From an uncultured Dysgonomonas sp. (GTDB lineage: Bacteria; Bacteroidota; Bacteroidia; Bacteroidales; Dysgonomonadaceae): 64,000 bases of DNA. Below, one piece after another: positions 53,099 through 62,605 of the stretch. Each line of letters starts with the position of its first letter. The stretch's first letter is position 1. The position numbers and the translations under genes were made by a program. The DNA is taken from positions 124,001 through 188,000 of the forward strand of contig NZ_CAKUOF010000008.1 of assembly GCF_934668725.1 (NCBI RefSeq), given 5' to 3'. Under the pieces are notes generated by a model, which worked only from the letters and a program-made list of their open reading frames with translations, did no database searches and had not been told where the DNA came from.

Positions 53099-54757
53099 TT
53101 AGTATCCGGGGTTCTGTTCTACTTTTGCCTGATTCAGGTTAATAGCATCTAAAGGTATAGGACGCAATATTTTGTTTTGACCGTCCACACCTTTAAAATA
53201 ATCGGCACCGATAATATTAGGATTGTATTTTACAGCATATTCGATTAGTTTACCTGTACGTTTTAGATCCATCCAACGGTGATATTCGCCTGCCAGCTCT
53301 CTTGCTCTCTCATCCAGAATAAAATCTATCGATACATCAGAAGCCTTTATACTCATATCATATCCTGCTGCGGCAGCACGTTTGCGAACCACATTTATCC
53401 GTTCTGCTGCTTTGGCTGAATTACCTGCTTTGTAATAAGCTTCGGCTGCTACCAGATAGCTCTCTCCCACACGTGCGAGTATAACGTCACGTGTACTTCC
53501 GGTTGTACTGAAAACCGAAGTAGGATCATCAAACTTACGTACCACGGCTACTCCATACACATCGCCCGACATTGCCGCAATGTACGTAGTTGGCTTACCT
53601 GAGACTGCCAGAGTATTTTCCTGCATAGGGATAATAACAGTTTTTGATCTTGTAGCAGGGTTAGCGGCACGCCATGCGGCAGTATCGGCAACTTGCCAAG
53701 CCGGTGGATAATAGTAGAGTACTTTTTCGGTATCCAGCTGTTTGCTTTTTGTGTAAAAGTCATAATAATGTGTATAAAACTGAACCATAAAAGTTCCTTC
53801 ATAACGAGTATCACCTTTCGAAAACAGTTGATGCAAACGAATAGTCGGAGTAAGTGTCGATGTGGTATACTTGTTTCCGTCTTCGACTCCTCCCAGATAA
53901 GTTCCGAAGAATGCTTGTTGCATATTCCCCGAAGTAGGAGTGGCTATCGATGATTCATCGTATTGCACCGACCAGATTACCTCTTCATCTTGCTCGTTCT
54001 TTTGGTCAGGCCAGAATAAATTATTGAAGCTGGTTGACAATGTCTGATTATTTATGGCAGCATCGGCATATTCGGCAGCTTTAGTAAAATCGGCAGCCGT
54101 ACCAAATGTTTCATATCCACGACATAAGTAGGTTTTTGCCAGAAAATGGTTTACTGTACGCTGATCAACCCTTCCGAATACCGGAGTTTTAGCAGGCAAA
54201 CTGCTTTTCAAATCTTCCATTTCCGAAATTATAAAAGCATACGTATCGGTTGCCGATTTACGTTCGAACGAAACTACGGGCGAATCGATCATATCTTTTA
54301 CAAGAGCTACTCCTCCAAAGTTCTGAATAAGCAAATAATAGTAATAGGCACGGATAAATCGGGCTTCGGCTTTATATTGCCCTAAAAGATCTGTCGATTC
54401 GGTATGGTCTGCATAGTAAATAGCTGTATTTGCCAACTGTATACCTGCATAACAATTTGTATAGAATTTCTTCACATCCGGATCGGAATCCAATAATCCT
54501 TTATACGTACCCAACCCATCGGGAACTTTATTTCGACCCGAAGCATACAGGTCTGTTCCTGCACAGAATATCCATGGTTCGATTCCATATATTGCACGTA
54601 AAGAAGAATAGACTGTATTCATCAGGCTGTTATAGCCCGTTGCGGTTCCATAAAACTGATCTCTGGGAACATTTGATTTATTATCCTGTTCCAGGAAATC
54701 ACTACATCCAACCAACGGCAGAATGAGTAGGAATAATATGTAATATATTTTTTTCAT
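53099..54757 (-). CDS. SusD/RagB-family surface glycan-binding lipoprotein (pectin PUL)
   Basis: A 552-residue lipoprotein (lipobox LVGC, Cys18). SusD marks: an N-terminal DNKSNVPRDQFYGT, TPR-type helices (KAEARFIRAYYYYLLIQNFG; VNHFLAKTYLCRGYETFG), and the C-terminal RDVILARVGESYLVAAEAYY and YHRWMDLKRTGKLIEYAVKY, ending DAINLNQAKVEQNPGY. It pairs with the SusC encoded 134 bases upstream and binds pectic oligosaccharides. Confidence 0.95.
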   Translation of the reverse strand: MKKIYYILFLLILPLVGCSDFLEQDNKSNVPRDQFYGTATGYNSLMNTVYSSLRAIYGIEPWIFCAGTDLYASGRNKVPDGLGTYKGLLDSDPDVKKFYTNCYAGIQLANTAIYYADHTESTDLLGQYKAEARFIRAYYYYLLIQNFGGVALVKDMIDSPVVSFERKSATDTYAFIISEMEDLKSSLPAKTPVFGRVDQRTVNHFLAKTYLCRGYETFGTAADFTKAAEYADAAINNQTLSTSFNNLFWPDQKNEQDEEVIWSVQYDESSIATPTSGNMQQAFFGTYLGGVEDGNKYTTSTLTPTIRLHQLFSKGDTRYEGTFMVQFYTHYYDFYTKSKQLDTEKVLYYYPPAWQVADTAAWRAANPATRSKTVIIPMQENTLAVSGKPTTYIAAMSGDVYGVAVVRKFDDPTSVFSTTGSTRDVILARVGESYLVAAEAYYKAGNSAKAAERINVVRKRAAAAGYDMSIKASDVSIDFILDERARELAGEYHRWMDLKRTGKLIEYAVKYNPNIIGADYFKGVDGQNKILRPIPLDAINLNQAKVEQNPGY

Positions 54758-54776
54758 TGTTGCTCAATTTTATTAT

Positions 54777-54830
54777 TAAGGTCTCAGACCTATTTATTGC
54801 TTTGGTAAGCATAATAGCGAGAGGCATTTA
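54777..54830 (+). repeat. Dispersed hairpin-plus-tail repeat, copy 7
   Basis: TAAGGTCTCAGACCTATTTA, then TTGCTTTGGTAAGCATAATA and GCGAGAGGCATTTA. I use it as the reference copy because both blocks are clear. It is located in the susC-susD gap. Confidence 0.7.
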
Positions 54831-54890
54831 TAGTTGTATAATGTAACAATAAATACTTAGTATTGCTTAAGTAATAGTAGGTACGACACC

Positions 54891-57800
54891 TTAAAACTTA
54901 AGATTTACACCAAATTGATAGGTTACTGAACTTGGTCCGCCACTACCGTCTGAAAGAGACGCAGAAGCCCATTCGGGATCAAATCCCTTATAATCGGTAA
55001 ATACAAAAGGGTTTAAAACATTTACATACAGCCTCAAATTCGATACGCCTATATTCGATAACAGTTTGCGTGGAAGCGAATATCCAAAGGTTATATTCTT
55101 AACTCTGACAAATGATGCATCTACATAGTTATTCGACCCCGATTCGCTATCGCTCGATATACTCCAATATGCTCCTCCTCCGTTATTTATACCGCTATTG
55201 TTGGGATAAGGGTATGCCTGACTGTTACGTCCGGCTGAAACTCCTACCGTACCATCAGCATTTAAAATAGGTGTGCCTGCCGGAATGTAATAATCCATCT
55301 TTAATTTACTCCGTCCACGATCTTTATAGTCAGTAAATTCTACCATAAATGGACTCAATACATTTACACCTTGTTTTGTATAGATAGAAAACGAGAAATC
55401 AAAATCCTTCCAATTCAAATTAGAGGTAAAACTTCCAGTCCAATCGGGCAGGGCTGATCCCAGAATCATTTTATCTTTTTCGTCTATCACATAGTTTTTG
55501 TCGCGGTCAAGCACTTTTGCCTGTCCTTCGTACTGACCATATTTTGCGGCCTCGGCAGCTTCGTCAGCAGTCCAAACACCTATTATCTTATAATTATAAA
55601 GCGCATCCAACGATTCTCCGATAAACAGTTTATTTCCTACATCATCTACTTTTGCACCGTAAAGCTCTACAATCTCATTTTTATTGGCTGAGAATACGAA
55701 AGTAGTTGACCATTGAAGATTTTTTGTAACAACATTCATTGTTGTCAAAGCCAACTCAATACCGCTGTTACGAACTTTACCTACATTATCCCACATTTTA
55801 CCTCCGTATGCACCCGTTTCAAGAGGCATGGTACGTTTGTAAATAAGATCGGATGATAATTTGTTATAATAGTCGATCGTACCATTGATACGTCCGCCAA
55901 AGAATCCATAATCAAGCCCAAAGTTAAATTCTTTCGATTTTTCCCACGATAGGTTTTTATAAACCAATCCGTTAGGACCGTATCCATTAGCTCCTACTCC
56001 GCCGAAATCATACCAGTACTTTTGTTTGGCAAGAGCTTGCGTATCGTAAGGCCCTACACCTCCGTTGTTTCCGGTATAACCGAAACTGGCTCTTAGCTTA
56101 AGATTACTCAATGCATCGAACTTCATGAAGTCTTCTTCCGAAACTCTCCAAGCCAATGCCATGGAAGGAAACATTCCCCATTTTTTACCTTGAGCAAACT
56201 TAGACGATCCATCCCAGCGGCTTGTTACCGTAGCCATATATTTACTCTTATAGGTATAATTGAACCGTAAAGCATGGGACAGCATAGTTATTCGTTGATA
56301 GTTACTGCTAACTTTCTCGATAACGGCTGCCGATTCCAAGTTATGAAAACTTGTTTCGAAAGGCATATCCCTTACCTTGGTATAATCCATATTATACTTA
56401 TTATCATAGATACTAAACAGATACATACCATTAAAGTCATGGTCTCCGATAGTCTTCTGATAATTTACCTGATTATCCCATGTATAAGTAAATCGGTCCT
56501 CATTGGTTACCTCTGCGGCATTTACTCCGGCAGCAAACTGAGCTGCTGTTTTTACGCCATTATAAACTCCATGACGGCTTGTATTATAAGTCGGCAGGAA
56601 GCTACTTTTTACGGTTATCTCCTTTGTTGGATTATATTGAACATATACATTTGCCAGCACATCATAAATCTTTTCATTATCTACAGCATTCATCAAATCG
56701 ATAAGGGGATTTATAATTCCGGAAAACTGCCCGCTGCTTTCAAATATATCTTTTCCTCCGGGAAGCAACACCAAATCACCGTTTTTATCATAAGGGATAA
56801 AATATGGATTGGTTCGGAAACTGTTCAACACAGCATTTTTACTCCCGAAATCTTTCTCTGTCATAGCCATATTTGCAGAAAAACCAACGGAAAATTTATC
56901 ATTGATTTTATTATCTACAGACCCTTTGATATTGTATCTTTTATAATTATCATTTACAAATACACCGTCTTCGTCCTGAAAACCTACGCCAACACGATAA
57001 GCCAGATTTTTGGCATTCCCATTTACACTGATGAAATGATTTTGTTGCTGTCCGTTCTGTGTCACAAGGTCAGGCCAGTTTGTATAATCTTTCTCCTGAA
57101 ATATCCGTTTCATGACCTTACTATCACCATTCCAGAAGTTCTTAAGATCGCCGCTAGTTATACCATATTCGGGTATGCCTGTTGCATACGCTTTCTGCAA
57201 CTGAGCATTGGTCATGGTTGTATATCTGGCAAAACGGTAATCGCTAAACTCGTCGCCACTCATAAAATCGGGCATGCGAGCTACGTTTTTAGAACCGTAA
57301 TATCCGTCATAAGTAACCGATACTTTGCCCACATCAGAAGGCGTTCCTTGCTTGGTTGTTACCATAACAACTCCATTGGTTGCTCTGGAACCGAAAATAG
57401 CTGTAGAAGAAGCATCCTTCAAAATATCAAGACGCTCAATATCGGCAGGATTCAGGAAGTCAATACCATCGGTAACAACTCCATCAACAACATAAAGAGG
57501 AGAACCTCCCTGCATCGAACTTTTTCCGCGGATTTGAATATCAAACCGCCCACCTGCTCTACTCGAGTTTTGGGCAATATCAACCCCTGCAACTTGTCCT
57601 TGTAACGATTCCATGACACTGGTTGCACCTTTTGCAACAATATTGTCGGCAGAAACACTTCCAACAGATCCTGTCAGGTCATTCTTTTTCATCGTTCCGT
57701 ATCCGATGACAACAACTTCATCCAGTTCCGAGAAGTCATCCCTCATCACAATATCCACTACTGTACCGGTAATGGGAACATCTTGGGTTTTCATGCCAAT

Positions 57801-58040
57801 ATACTTGGCTTCGAGAGTTTCTGCAGTACTGGGAACAGACAACGAATATTTTCCGTCTAAATCTGTTATTGTACCTGTAGTAGAACCTTTTACTGAAACT
57901 GAAACCCCTATTAAGGTTTCTCCTTTTGAGTCTGTTACCGTACCCGATATTCCTACTTGTTGTGCGAATGCACTTTGCCACGAGAATAGGAAGAATAAGG
58001 CGCACATCACAGACAACGTTTTCACAATTGTCTTTTGCAT
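54891..58040 (-). CDS. SusC/RagA-family TonB-dependent outer-membrane transporter (pectin PUL)
   Basis: About 1049 residues from the ATG at 58040, which gives a clean signal peptide (MQKTIVKTLSVMCALFFLFS; cleavage after SAFAQ). It has a carboxypeptidase-regulatory-like domain (GVSVSVKGSTTGTITDLDGK), the plug (DDFSELDEVVVIGYGTMKKN; LYVVDGVVTDGIDFLNPADI; TAIFGSRATNGV) and the barrel ending TYQFGVNLKF. It imports pectin fragments together with SusD. A perfect inverted repeat (58136-58166) lies in its upstream region and may control it. Confidence 0.95.
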   Translation of the reverse strand: MQKTIVKTLSVMCALFFLFSWQSAFAQQVGISGTVTDSKGETLIGVSVSVKGSTTGTITDLDGKYSLSVPSTAETLEAKYIGMKTQDVPITGTVVDIVMRDDFSELDEVVVIGYGTMKKNDLTGSVGSVSADNIVAKGATSVMESLQGQVAGVDIAQNSSRAGGRFDIQIRGKSSMQGGSPLYVVDGVVTDGIDFLNPADIERLDILKDASSTAIFGSRATNGVVMVTTKQGTPSDVGKVSVTYDGYYGSKNVARMPDFMSGDEFSDYRFARYTTMTNAQLQKAYATGIPEYGITSGDLKNFWNGDSKVMKRIFQEKDYTNWPDLVTQNGQQQNHFISVNGNAKNLAYRVGVGFQDEDGVFVNDNYKRYNIKGSVDNKINDKFSVGFSANMAMTEKDFGSKNAVLNSFRTNPYFIPYDKNGDLVLLPGGKDIFESSGQFSGIINPLIDLMNAVDNEKIYDVLANVYVQYNPTKEITVKSSFLPTYNTSRHGVYNGVKTAAQFAAGVNAAEVTNEDRFTYTWDNQVNYQKTIGDHDFNGMYLFSIYDNKYNMDYTKVRDMPFETSFHNLESAAVIEKVSSNYQRITMLSHALRFNYTYKSKYMATVTSRWDGSSKFAQGKKWGMFPSMALAWRVSEEDFMKFDALSNLKLRASFGYTGNNGGVGPYDTQALAKQKYWYDFGGVGANGYGPNGLVYKNLSWEKSKEFNFGLDYGFFGGRINGTIDYYNKLSSDLIYKRTMPLETGAYGGKMWDNVGKVRNSGIELALTTMNVVTKNLQWSTTFVFSANKNEIVELYGAKVDDVGNKLFIGESLDALYNYKIIGVWTADEAAEAAKYGQYEGQAKVLDRDKNYVIDEKDKMILGSALPDWTGSFTSNLNWKDFDFSFSIYTKQGVNVLSPFMVEFTDYKDRGRSKLKMDYYIPAGTPILNADGTVGVSAGRNSQAYPYPNNSGINNGGGAYWSISSDSESGSNNYVDASFVRVKNITFGYSLPRKLLSNIGVSNLRLYVNVLNPFVFTDYKGFDPEWASASLSDGSGGPSSVTYQFGVNLKF

Positions 58041-58135
58041 GGTGTGGTTAAAATTAAGAAGTTTAAGGTCTAACAATTTGATTTATAAAGTTAACTTGCT
58101 GCAATAGTAGGATATATTTGCGGGTTTTAAGGGGG

Positions 58136-58166
58136 ACATTTTGACTACTCAGGGTAGTCAAAATGT
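58136..58166. promoter_or_regulatory. Perfect 13-bp inverted repeat upstream of pectin susC
   Basis: ACATTTTGACTAC (58136-58148) and GTAGTCAAAATGT (58154-58166) are perfect complements around a 5-base spacer. It lies 96 bases upstream of the susC ATG and 8 bases after the GH105 stop. On the minus strand it lacks a T tract, so an operator or attenuator is as likely as a terminator. Confidence 0.55.
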
Positions 58167-58173
58167 TTTTATT

Positions 58174-59346
58174 TTATTTACCTAATAATAAACTCATCAT
58201 TATAAATGGCCCGACTGCTTTAGGATCGTTATCTCTGATAGGTTCCGATATATAATATTCGAAACTACCGTCACGATACACTTTTTCACCTCCTAATCCT
58301 GCAACCGAACATCCGTCTATTATGGATATGGTACCATCGGGTTCTTTTTTTACAAATCTCTTCACAAACTGATCGTATGCTTTCTTTCCTTTCTTTTCGT
58401 ATGACTTATCTAAATACCCTTTTTGAGCCCCTTTAATCCATGTGTAGATAAACATAGCCGAACCGCTCGATTCGATATAGTTGCCCTCTCTGGTTCCCAT
58501 ATCGGTTACCTGATACCACATGCCTGTCTTAGGGTCTCTAAACTTTTCAACAGCCGCACAAGCATCTGGCAGGATAGCAATAATTTCAGCTCGCTTAGGG
58601 TGATCTTCCGGTAAATAGTCCAATACATCCACTATAGCCATCATGTACCATCCTATACTGCGAGACCAAAAGTTAGGTGACAAACCTGTTTCGGGATTCG
58701 CCCATTTTTGCTGACGGCTTTCGTCCCATCCGTGATAATACAATCCTGTTTTGGTATCATACAGGTATTTATGTGCATCCAAAATTTGCAAGGTTACTTC
58801 ATCGAACAGATCGGGTTCATTAAAAACTTTACCATATTCGGCTAAAAACGGACAAGCCATATACAATCCATCCAGCCATACCTGATGCGGATATATCTTT
58901 TTATGCCAGAAACTGCCATCCGCCGTACGTGGATGAGTTTTCATCTGATTACGCAATAGAGTCATCGCTTTTTTGAAACGCTCCTGCTTTGTTTTTTCGT
59001 AAATCGGAAATAATATTTTCCCTGTATTTACTCTGTCGATATTATATTCCTGCGGTTTATATGTTTTGATCTGCCCGTCTTCGCCAATCATAAGATTGGC
59101 ATATGAATATGCGTAATCGAAATATTTCTGATCTCCTGTTTTTTGCCATGTTTGTAAAATGGCTTGGAGCATAAGTCCATGGCAATAATTCCATTTGGGT
59201 TCTTTCGAAAAATCAAGCATCCACGATTCGGGATTTCTTTTTATTTCGGAGTTTACCATCCAAACAGAATAGGGTTTGCCTGCAAAAACCGATATGCCGG
59301 ACAAGGATATCAATAGGATGATGAATGTAAAAAGTGTTTTTTTCAT
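58174..59346 (-). CDS. GH105 unsaturated rhamnogalacturonyl/glucuronyl hydrolase
   Basis: A 390-residue secreted protein (signal TFIILLISLSGISVFAG) with an (alpha/alpha)6 barrel. HQVWLDGLYMACPFLAEYGK carries catalytic D159, and GLSPNFWSRSIGWYMMAIVD and GSAMFIYTWIKGAQKGYLD are the family signatures. It removes the unsaturated 4,5-uronyl residue left by pectate or rhamnogalacturonan lyases. It complements the PL1 lyase encoded directly upstream. Secretion to the periplasm fits a role after import. Confidence 0.92.
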   Translation of the reverse strand: MKKTLFTFIILLISLSGISVFAGKPYSVWMVNSEIKRNPESWMLDFSKEPKWNYCHGLMLQAILQTWQKTGDQKYFDYAYSYANLMIGEDGQIKTYKPQEYNIDRVNTGKILFPIYEKTKQERFKKAMTLLRNQMKTHPRTADGSFWHKKIYPHQVWLDGLYMACPFLAEYGKVFNEPDLFDEVTLQILDAHKYLYDTKTGLYYHGWDESRQQKWANPETGLSPNFWSRSIGWYMMAIVDVLDYLPEDHPKRAEIIAILPDACAAVEKFRDPKTGMWYQVTDMGTREGNYIESSGSAMFIYTWIKGAQKGYLDKSYEKKGKKAYDQFVKRFVKKEPDGTISIIDGCSVAGLGGEKVYRDGSFEYYISEPIRDNDPKAVGPFIMMSLLLGK

Positions 59347-59357
59347 GGTTCTCTTTA

Positions 59358-59408
59358 TTTAAAGGTGGTCAAAGACCTTTTGTTTGGTATAATAAAGCTT
59401 TTCACTTG
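59358..59408 (+). repeat. Dispersed hairpin-plus-tail repeat, copy 8
   Basis: TTAAAGGTGGTCAAAGACCT, then TTTGTTTGGTATAATAAAGC. The hairpin (AGGT...ACCT) is looser and the tail shorter, but the order and spacing match the family. It lies in the PL1-GH105 gap. Confidence 0.5.
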
Positions 59409-59448
59409 AAAATAGTATATAAATACTTGCAGTAGTAGTAGTCTCGTT

Positions 59449-60831
59449 CTATTTCATAATATCTTTAACCAGACTATTTAAATACACTTCAAGATAAGTA
59501 TATCCTTCTTCATTTGTATCGTTTGCAGTTTTGTTCGGATAGTTAGCCTCTAACCAGCCATCGGGAATACCGTCGATATTAGTATCGGTAATAACCTCTA
59601 GCGGGTCGAAGCTGTATACTTCCCATCCACCCACATCTTTTTGTGAATCAATCATTCCGGGTCTGGTGGTACTATCCCGCGAAGCTCTGACAGGAGTCAG
59701 GCCGTCTCTTACTTCAGTGATAATACGTGTATCGGTCTTGTCTCTTTTTAAACTGGCTCCACTTTTTGCTAATACTTTTATAAAAGCTATTTCGGCATCA
59801 TCGGTTTCAACCATAGGTACTTCAAAAGGAACCAACGAAATCAGTTCTTCTTTGTTCTTTGTTGACGGATTGGGTTGAAGTCCCAGCATATTATTTTCAG
59901 TTGTTGCTTGATCTCCGTATATATAATTCCCACTGAGGTAAAATTGCCCCCAAACTCCGGCTTCTTGTTTATTGGTTCCATCATCTGCATTAGGAGAGAA
60001 TATTCGATTCGGATTCGAAGAAGTTTTCGATGGTTTGTAATAATTATTTACAAAATTATATCTGCCACCCTCTCCGGCATATCCGCTATTATTGCCCCAA
60101 TTGTAGATTACATTATTTCTGAAATCTACCAACTCCAGTTCAGGCAAAGCTGTATAACGGCTACCGCACATACGAGGGTTACGGCTATCGTGATGGGCTA
60201 ATAGATTGTGATGAAAAGAAGCCGTTTTTCCACCCCATATTCCACCGTAACCGTGTCTGCCTTTTCTGTGAACCGATGCTCTCAGGCTTTCTGAAAGAAT
60301 AGACCATTGCAATGTAAAGTTTTCGTTATCGTAGAAAGACCCACACTCATCAGTACTCCAACTCAATGAGCAATGATCTATGATAATATTTCGCCCTTTA
60401 TTTCCTGATAAAGCATCGTCTTCAACACCTGACAAGTCTCCCATTCTGAAACGTATAAAACGGACTATGACATTATCGCCTGTAATTTTCACCGGATAAT
60501 TAGCTATACAAATTCCATCTCCGGGGGCACTTTGTCCTGCAATGGTTGTATTGGATAGAATATTTAATCTCGATTTCAGATGAATTATTCCTGCGACTTT
60601 AAACAGAATAATTTTAGGTTCGTTTCCCCTGAGGCACCAGCGAAGGCTTCCTTCGCGTGTCTTTTTGTCTCCAATAAGCGTATCCTGTAGAGTAGTTACA
60701 TAATAAACAGCTCCACCACGTCCACCGGTAGTATACATTCCACCACCTTCGGCTCCGGGAAATGCCGGAGTTTGGGCATTTACAAAAAGACCAGCCCATA
60801 GTAACATCAGAAATAATATCGAGTTTTTCAT
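59449..60831 (-). CDS. Pectate lyase (PL1-type)
   Basis: A 460-residue secreted parallel beta-helix protein (signal FLMLLWAGLFVNAQ). The start of the domain is the typical FPGAEGGGMYTTGGRGGAVY. Further signatures are NVIVRFIRFRMGDLSGVEDD, IIIDHCSLSWSTDECGSFYD (calcium/active-site region), RKGRHGYGGIWGGKTASFHH and HHDSRNPRMCG with the conserved basic residue. The C-terminal TDTNIDGIPDGWLEANYPNK resembles a short calcium-binding tail. It cleaves demethylated homogalacturonan by beta-elimination, producing unsaturated ends for GH105. It lies 26 bases after the upstream GH28 gene. Confidence 0.92.
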   Translation of the reverse strand: MKNSILFLMLLWAGLFVNAQTPAFPGAEGGGMYTTGGRGGAVYYVTTLQDTLIGDKKTREGSLRWCLRGNEPKIILFKVAGIIHLKSRLNILSNTTIAGQSAPGDGICIANYPVKITGDNVIVRFIRFRMGDLSGVEDDALSGNKGRNIIIDHCSLSWSTDECGSFYDNENFTLQWSILSESLRASVHRKGRHGYGGIWGGKTASFHHNLLAHHDSRNPRMCGSRYTALPELELVDFRNNVIYNWGNNSGYAGEGGRYNFVNNYYKPSKTSSNPNRIFSPNADDGTNKQEAGVWGQFYLSGNYIYGDQATTENNMLGLQPNPSTKNKEELISLVPFEVPMVETDDAEIAFIKVLAKSGASLKRDKTDTRIITEVRDGLTPVRASRDSTTRPGMIDSQKDVGGWEVYSFDPLEVITDTNIDGIPDGWLEANYPNKTANDTNEEGYTYLEVYLNSLVKDIMK

Positions 60832-60857
60832 AGTCTGAGAATAAAAAGAGAATGTGT

Positions 60858-62504
60858 TTACTCTTTGGTTATTTTATCAGCTTTCAACATCTTGGGTAAT
60901 GCTATTTTTCCATTAAGCTTACCTGTGATTTTTACAACTTCTTTTAGAGAATCAGGATAGGTTAATCCTATAGCATCCATATTTTTCACATTATTCAAAA
61001 TTAATGCCGGACCTTCTTTAGGTATAATCTTCACATTTTTGAAGGTAATACCATCCGATTCCGACAATTCTCCACCAAAGGTAGAGGTTATTGTTGTGTT
61101 TTCGAGATTAATGTTTGTGATATTCATTTCGGGAAGCCCGTTGAAGTACATTGCTCTTCTTGCATTTCTGGATGTCAGATTTTTCACATATATATTTCTG
61201 AAAACAGGAGTTGTTTCGTCCACTTCATAAACAATATTTTCTACAGGCGTTTCATCTCCATCCTCTAAAGCTTCTGATGCAGATTTGCCTCCATAGTATA
61301 AATCGAACAAAAACGACTCGGTAGCAATATCGAACATGTTTATATTATTCACATAAATATTCTCCACAACACCTCCTCGTCCTCTGCGACTTTTAAATCT
61401 CAAACCGACATCTGTTCCTAAAAATTGACAATTAGAAACTGATATATTACGCACTCCTCCTGACATTTCGCTTCCTACAACAAAGCCGCCATGTCCTTGA
61501 AATACTTTACAATTATCGATGATTACATTCTCGGTGGGCATACCTCTACGGCGTCCATCTTCATCTTTTCCCGATTTGATACATATAGCATCATCGCCAA
61601 CATCGAATGTACTGTTAACTATTATCGAATTCTGACAAGACTCCAAATCCAATCCGTCACCATTCTGTGAATAGCCGGGATTACGGACAAATACATTATC
61701 TACAATTACATTTTTACACATCAATGGGTGTATATTCCAACTGGGTGAGTTTTCGAAAAGAACTCCTTCGAGCAAAACATTTTCGCATTCGATGAAACTA
61801 ACCATAACGGGACGCAGAAAATCTTTTACAGATTTCCACTCTTCATCCGATAAGTCTCCTTGAGGAACATTCATATCACTCATATCATTTCCCTTGAGCG
61901 AACCTTTGCTAGGGAACCAATAGTTACCATCTTTAACAACACCTCCCGATTTAATCACTCTCTGCCAATGGCTATCGGTTACTTTACTTTTTTTCAAGGG
62001 TCTCCAAGCATCGCCCGAACCGTTGATCGAGCCTTCGCCCGTGATAGCTATGTTTTTCAGATTACGACCCGAAATAGGAGACTGACAACGACGGGTGTCA
62101 AGTCCTTCAAATACGGTATGAACTAATGGGTACAAATCAAAATTTGAGGAGAATAAGATTAAAGCTCCCTTTTCGAGATGCAGATTTATATTCGATTGAA
62201 ATACAATAGGACCTGTATACCAGATTCCCGAAGGCACTGTAAGAGTTCCTCCTCCTTTTTGAGATAAAGCTTGCATTGCTTTAGCAAAAGTCTCGGTATT
62301 TAGAGTCGCTCCATCGGGTACTCCTCCATAATCTGCTATTGAGACATTATTTGCAGGAAATGTGGGGCGATCCAACACCGGCATTTCGAAAGGCAAGCCT
62401 TTATATAAATAATTATATCTGTCACCAGCATGAAGCAAACCCGGAACGAGAAAACAAACGGCAAGGATAACTGCAATCTTATTTAATGTGTTCATTTTTT
62501 TCAA
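60858..62504 (-). CDS. GH28 polygalacturonase, second copy
   Basis: A 548-residue secreted beta-helix enzyme (signal KIAVILAVCFLVPGLLHAG). GH28 motifs are intact: QNGDGLDLESC (Asp; NGD in place of NTD), DVGDDAICIKSGKDEDGRRR (Asp pair), QGHGGFVVGSEMSGG (His) and VGLRFKSRRGRGG (R-F-K). It shares low identity with the copy at 50297, so the two may divide endo and exo work or different backbones. It lies upstream of PL1 and GH105 in what looks like one transcript. Confidence 0.93.
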   Translation of the reverse strand: MKKMNTLNKIAVILAVCFLVPGLLHAGDRYNYLYKGLPFEMPVLDRPTFPANNVSIADYGGVPDGATLNTETFAKAMQALSQKGGGTLTVPSGIWYTGPIVFQSNINLHLEKGALILFSSNFDLYPLVHTVFEGLDTRRCQSPISGRNLKNIAITGEGSINGSGDAWRPLKKSKVTDSHWQRVIKSGGVVKDGNYWFPSKGSLKGNDMSDMNVPQGDLSDEEWKSVKDFLRPVMVSFIECENVLLEGVLFENSPSWNIHPLMCKNVIVDNVFVRNPGYSQNGDGLDLESCQNSIIVNSTFDVGDDAICIKSGKDEDGRRRGMPTENVIIDNCKVFQGHGGFVVGSEMSGGVRNISVSNCQFLGTDVGLRFKSRRGRGGVVENIYVNNINMFDIATESFLFDLYYGGKSASEALEDGDETPVENIVYEVDETTPVFRNIYVKNLTSRNARRAMYFNGLPEMNITNINLENTTITSTFGGELSESDGITFKNVKIIPKEGPALILNNVKNMDAIGLTYPDSLKEVVKITGKLNGKIALPKMLKADKITKE

Positions 62505-62520
62505 TGTTTCTATTCATAAT

Positions 62521-62572
62521 GGAAGTAAGGCACAGACTATATTATGACTTTATAACTGTAGTCCTTACTTCC
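62521..62572 (-). terminator. Hairpin between the DUF5123-like gene and GH28
   Basis: GGAAGTAAGG (62521-62530) pairs with CCTTACTTCC (62563-62572). The large loop contains a weak inner stem. It probably trims or attenuates the transcript after the surface-protein gene. Confidence 0.55.
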
Positions 62573-62605
62573 TTATTTTAATTTATAATTCGGTCTTCAT
62601 ATCAT

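Noticed and set aside
56274..57605. 443-residue open frame antisense to susC
   Set aside because: It mirrors the susC coding frame, has Ile/Cys-rich composition and no recognisable domain; the minus-strand SusC is unambiguous.
58062..58085. Possible ninth copy of the dispersed hairpin repeat (TTAAGGTCTAAC)
   Set aside because: Only the first half of the hairpin is present, with neither the complementary arm nor the tail.
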